Shown piece by piece: positions 13,924-16,189 of a DNA stretch of 16,189 bases. Numbering within the stretch: the stretch's first letter is position 1; the number at the start of each line of letters is the position of its first letter. Below the pieces are notes generated by a model that did no database searches, had not been told where the DNA came from, and saw only the letters and a program-made list of their open reading frames with translations. Both the position numbers and the translations under genes were made by a program. The DNA lies in NCBI GenBank assembly GCA_900547275.1, contig URGA01000042.1, positions 1-16,189 on the forward strand, given 5' to 3'. The stretch comes from an uncultured Oscillospiraceae bacterium (lineage in GTDB: Bacteria; Bacillota; Clostridia; Oscillospirales; Acutalibacteraceae).

Positions 13924-15120
13924 TCAGCGCAGTTCTGAAACTTTATTTATTTTTCTGTATTCTTTCGGCGTAAGTCCGGTGAATTTTTTAAATGTTTTTC
14001 CGTAATGGCTCTGTGACGAAAAGGCATAATTATATGCTATCGTACCGTAGGATTCGTCTGTAAAAATCAACTGCCGCTTAGAAGCCTCAACCTTTTCTCT
14101 CAAAATATACTCGCTGAGAGTTATTCCCTCCTGACGTGAAAACAAATCAGAAAGATAACTTGCGTTTACATTAAGCATTTGTGCAAGCTGTGAAAGCGTT
14201 ATCTTCTGGCTAAGATGTTTATTAACATAGTCTTTGCATCCAGTAATAATAGGATTTGTATGTTTCTTATCCTTTATCTCTTTTACGAGGGATGCGTACT
14301 GATACTCGGCATTTCTTAAAAGAGCCTCAACTTCCGCCGCGGAATTAAGCTCCTCAAACCGCTGCGAATAAGCGTCTGACATTGAATAAGCAATTTCAGG
14401 CATAAGTCCGCCTTCAATAGCAGAGCGGGAAGCGAGGGTAAGAACAGCAATGGCGAGGTTCTTTACACTTCTCAGTTCCTCTTTTGCCATACGGCCCAAC
14501 TCGCCCACATATACCTCGTCAAGCGCCGCTTTCAACCCTTCAAGATCACCGTTTTTTATGCTCTCCTGCTCACGCCTTTCCTGGCTGTAAGGATTATGAA
14601 CCATACTGTTTTCTCTATAATCATTGTAAACACCCATCATCTTTTCTTCAACCTTATGGGTGAAATTTTCAAGATCATGGTTGTCAAGAAGCATCTGCTC
14701 CTTGCTCATCGGTTTATCTGATACGGAATGAAACAACAAAAGCGCGCACTCATACACATTATCAATAATCGATGCGGAAACGCGGAATATTCGGCTGTTG
14801 TCCGAGCCATGCTCCATTGCAAGATACTTTGATGCCTCTCTGGTATCTTTCTGGCAACAGCAGGGACCTACAAGATAGATAACGTTTTTACCTTTTATAA
14901 CGGCGTAAATTATATCTCCGTGCTCTGTATACAATACCGGCTTGTCAATGCTTCCCATTTGGAGCAGTTTTAATTCAAAATCACGGTCATAATCAAAAAT
15001 ACTGTTATGATTATCTCCGTTTGACACCTGATAAATCAACTGATGCTGGCCGTTGTACGCACGCACTCTGGCATGAGTAAGCCTTGCCACATGGTTGCAG
15101 AGTTTTTTCGCGTCCAGCAT
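13924..15120 (-). CDS. AraC-family transcriptional regulator
   Basis: A 398-residue regulator. The C-terminal AraC DNA-binding domain spans about 288-392. Its first helix-turn-helix is ITLSQLAQMLNVNASYLSDLFSRQ and its second is YGTIAYNYAFSSQSHYGKTFKKF, followed by the family ending TGLTPKEYRK. The N-terminal 280 residues are not a cupin-type arabinose domain. They hold a mixed alpha/beta sensor-like part (about 1-130), with an unusual Cys-Cys-Cys at 87-89 in LVGPCCCQ, and a helical part (about 145-285). The gene starts one base after the GH42 stop, with GGAGGTG inside the GH42 end, so enzyme and regulator are translationally coupled. It likely senses a sugar and activates this locus, including the weak GH5 promoter. 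The ligand is unknown. Confidence 0.9.
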   Translation of the reverse strand: MLDAKKLCNHVARLTHARVRAYNGQHQLIYQVSNGDNHNSIFDYDRDFELKLLQMGSIDKPVLYTEHGDIIYAVIKGKNVIYLVGPCCCQKDTREASKYLAMEHGSDNSRIFRVSASIIDNVYECALLLFHSVSDKPMSKEQMLLDNHDLENFTHKVEEKMMGVYNDYRENSMVHNPYSQERREQESIKNGDLEGLKAALDEVYVGELGRMAKEELRSVKNLAIAVLTLASRSAIEGGLMPEIAYSMSDAYSQRFEELNSAAEVEALLRNAEYQYASLVKEIKDKKHTNPIITGCKDYVNKHLSQKITLSQLAQMLNVNASYLSDLFSRQEGITLSEYILREKVEASKRQLIFTDESYGTIAYNYAFSSQSHYGKTFKKFTGLTPKEYRKINKVSELR

Positions 15121-15121
15121 A

Positions 15122-16189
15122 TCAGTTCACCTCCAGCAGAAGCGCGCCCCAGTCAGCCATTGGCGCTTTATCACCCTTTTTATACTTTTTGTCAGTAAGA
15201 ATATCAGTGCAGTCAAAAGTGATGTCAAAATAATTATCATCACTGCTGTAATTAAATACACAGAGAATTTCTTTGCCATTTTCGCTTTTTCCTCTTTTTA
15301 CAATAAGGGGAAATTCTCTTTCTGAAACGCGGTAATCAGCAGGAATTATATCGGACAAAATATTTTCAAGCGCCTGCCATTCAAAATAACAGCCGATATA
15401 AAACGCCTGTCCCTTTCCGAAAGAATTGCGGACAACCGCACTGTAATTCCTGTAATATTTATGCTGATAATTGCCAATAGTTTTGGCGGTATCAGGCACA
15501 AAAAGTTCCATCCAGTAATCGGGTTTTTCGCCGCATACGGTAACGTTAACGGGTTTAGTATACTGATTATACGTTGCACCGAAAACGTCTGTCATACCTG
15601 CAGGAAGCGGCTGACAGCTCACCTTAACATTTTCGTTGGCAACAAAACTGCGAAAAGAACTTATTAGTGTACCACCGTTTTCAACAAATTGTCTAATGCG
15701 TTTTGTTGTCTCTTCACTTACAGTATAAAGAGCGGGGGTTATAATTACATCATATTTATTTTCCCAGTCAGTAGCATTGTCAAACACTATGTCAACGGGG
15801 ATATTGCTTCTGTACAGCGCATTATAATATGATAAAACTATATCATTATAAGAAAGATCCTTATCGGTAGGAAATTCTTTAAGAGCGCTGAGAGAATTAT
15901 TTGAGATCATCAGCGCAACTCGGTTTTCAATTTTTACCGAACCGATTTTATCGGTTATTTTTGTCAGTTCTTTTCCTGTTTCGCAGGCTTCAAGATAAGT
16001 GGGATTTTCTCTGAAATCGTGGCTTAAAAGGCCTTTCCAGTAAGTTTCCTTGCTGTTGTGAATAGAAAAGAAATTCCAGTAAAGAATGCCTGTTGAACCT
16101 GAAGCAACATGGGAAAGCGCCTGAAGGCGAAGCTGACCGGGATACGGCAGCCCTTGGGGGGAAAGCTGCGCCCCGGGTTATTGTAAAAG
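15122..16189 (-). CDS. GH42 beta-galactosidase, N-terminus missing (in-frame stop near window edge)
   Basis: C-terminal part of a family 42 glycoside hydrolase, which removes terminal beta-galactose (some members alpha-L-arabinopyranose) from oligosaccharides. About 350 residues are visible. First comes the end of the catalytic barrel (PYPGQLRLQALSHVASG, YWNFF, GLLSHDFRENPTYLEA), then the GATase-like trimerisation domain (KIENRVALMISNN to about FRSFVANEN, including DVIITPALYTVSEE), then a small beta domain ending DWGALLLEVN. The frame runs to the window edge but has a TAA at 16178-16180, three codons in, where the family has conserved sequence just after the nucleophile region (...Q-P-G...). 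This is either a nonsense mutation or an error at a contig end. The nucleophile and acid/base residues are not in view. The AraC gene follows at one base spacing. Confidence 0.82.

Noticed and set aside
1..16189. Search for CRISPR arrays, tRNA, rRNA, transposons or phage genes
   Set aside because: No regularly spaced repeats, no RNA gene signatures and no transposase or integrase-like reading frame were seen.

Overview
The window looks like a piece of a low- to mid-GC Clostridia (Firmicutes) chromosome, most likely a gut Oscillospiraceae/Ruminococcaceae- or Lachnospiraceae-type organism. The grounds are strong AGGAGG-type ribosome binding sites, a perfect CIRCE operator, a lantibiotic-immunity-type ABC transporter with a divergent two-component system, an ECF sigma factor paired with a membrane-anchored beta-propeller protein, and a Gram-positive glycan-use locus (GH42, AraC regulator, GH5, GPH symporter). 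Taxonomy is inferred from gene content and style only. Both ends cut through genes, so this may be a complete contig. I saw no rRNA, tRNA, CRISPR array, transposase or phage gene.

Region 1 (1-753, minus): the N-terminal 251 residues of an MFS transporter, apparently made from a nearly leaderless transcript. Region 2 (855-3881, minus): a tightly coupled five-gene operon of ATPase, two ABC-2 permeases, a 94-residue membrane protein and a lipoprotein. The ATPase has a glutamate at the Q-loop position, the 'E-loop' described for LanF proteins, so the operon resembles LanFEG peptide-antibiotic immunity plus two accessory envelope proteins, with no bacteriocin biosynthesis gene in view. Region 3 (4035-6156, plus): a divergent OmpR-type response regulator and histidine kinase. 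The shared intergenic region carries two direct repeats exactly 11 bp apart, about midway between the two predicted promoters, which is a good candidate regulator site. A bidirectional terminator follows the kinase.

Region 4 (6222-8769, minus): a 141-residue exported single-pass protein, an ECF sigma factor, and a 497-residue protein with a cytoplasmic N-terminus, one membrane helix and an extracellular beta-propeller-type domain (candidate anti-sigma/sensor). The sigma gene and the small exported gene share an upstream motif, TGTAACA-N17-CACT, at identical spacing, suggesting one ECF regulon. Region 5 (8880-10930, minus): htpG (Hsp90) as a single transcription unit, with a consensus sigma-A promoter, a perfect CIRCE operator and a strong terminator. 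Direct HrcA control of htpG is not the Bacillus subtilis arrangement.

Region 6 (10961-16189, minus): a glycan-use locus. A partial GH42 beta-galactosidase is coupled to an AraC-type regulator that ends at a strong terminator. A second unit, GH5 (exo-beta-1,3-glucanase-like) and a GPH sugar:cation symporter, has its own weak, probably activator-dependent promoter with tandem 13-bp repeats upstream and an 18-bp inverted repeat in the leader. All enzymes lack visible signal peptides (the GH42 N-terminus is missing), so the picture is uptake of beta-linked oligosaccharides or glycosides by the symporter followed by hydrolysis in the cytosol.
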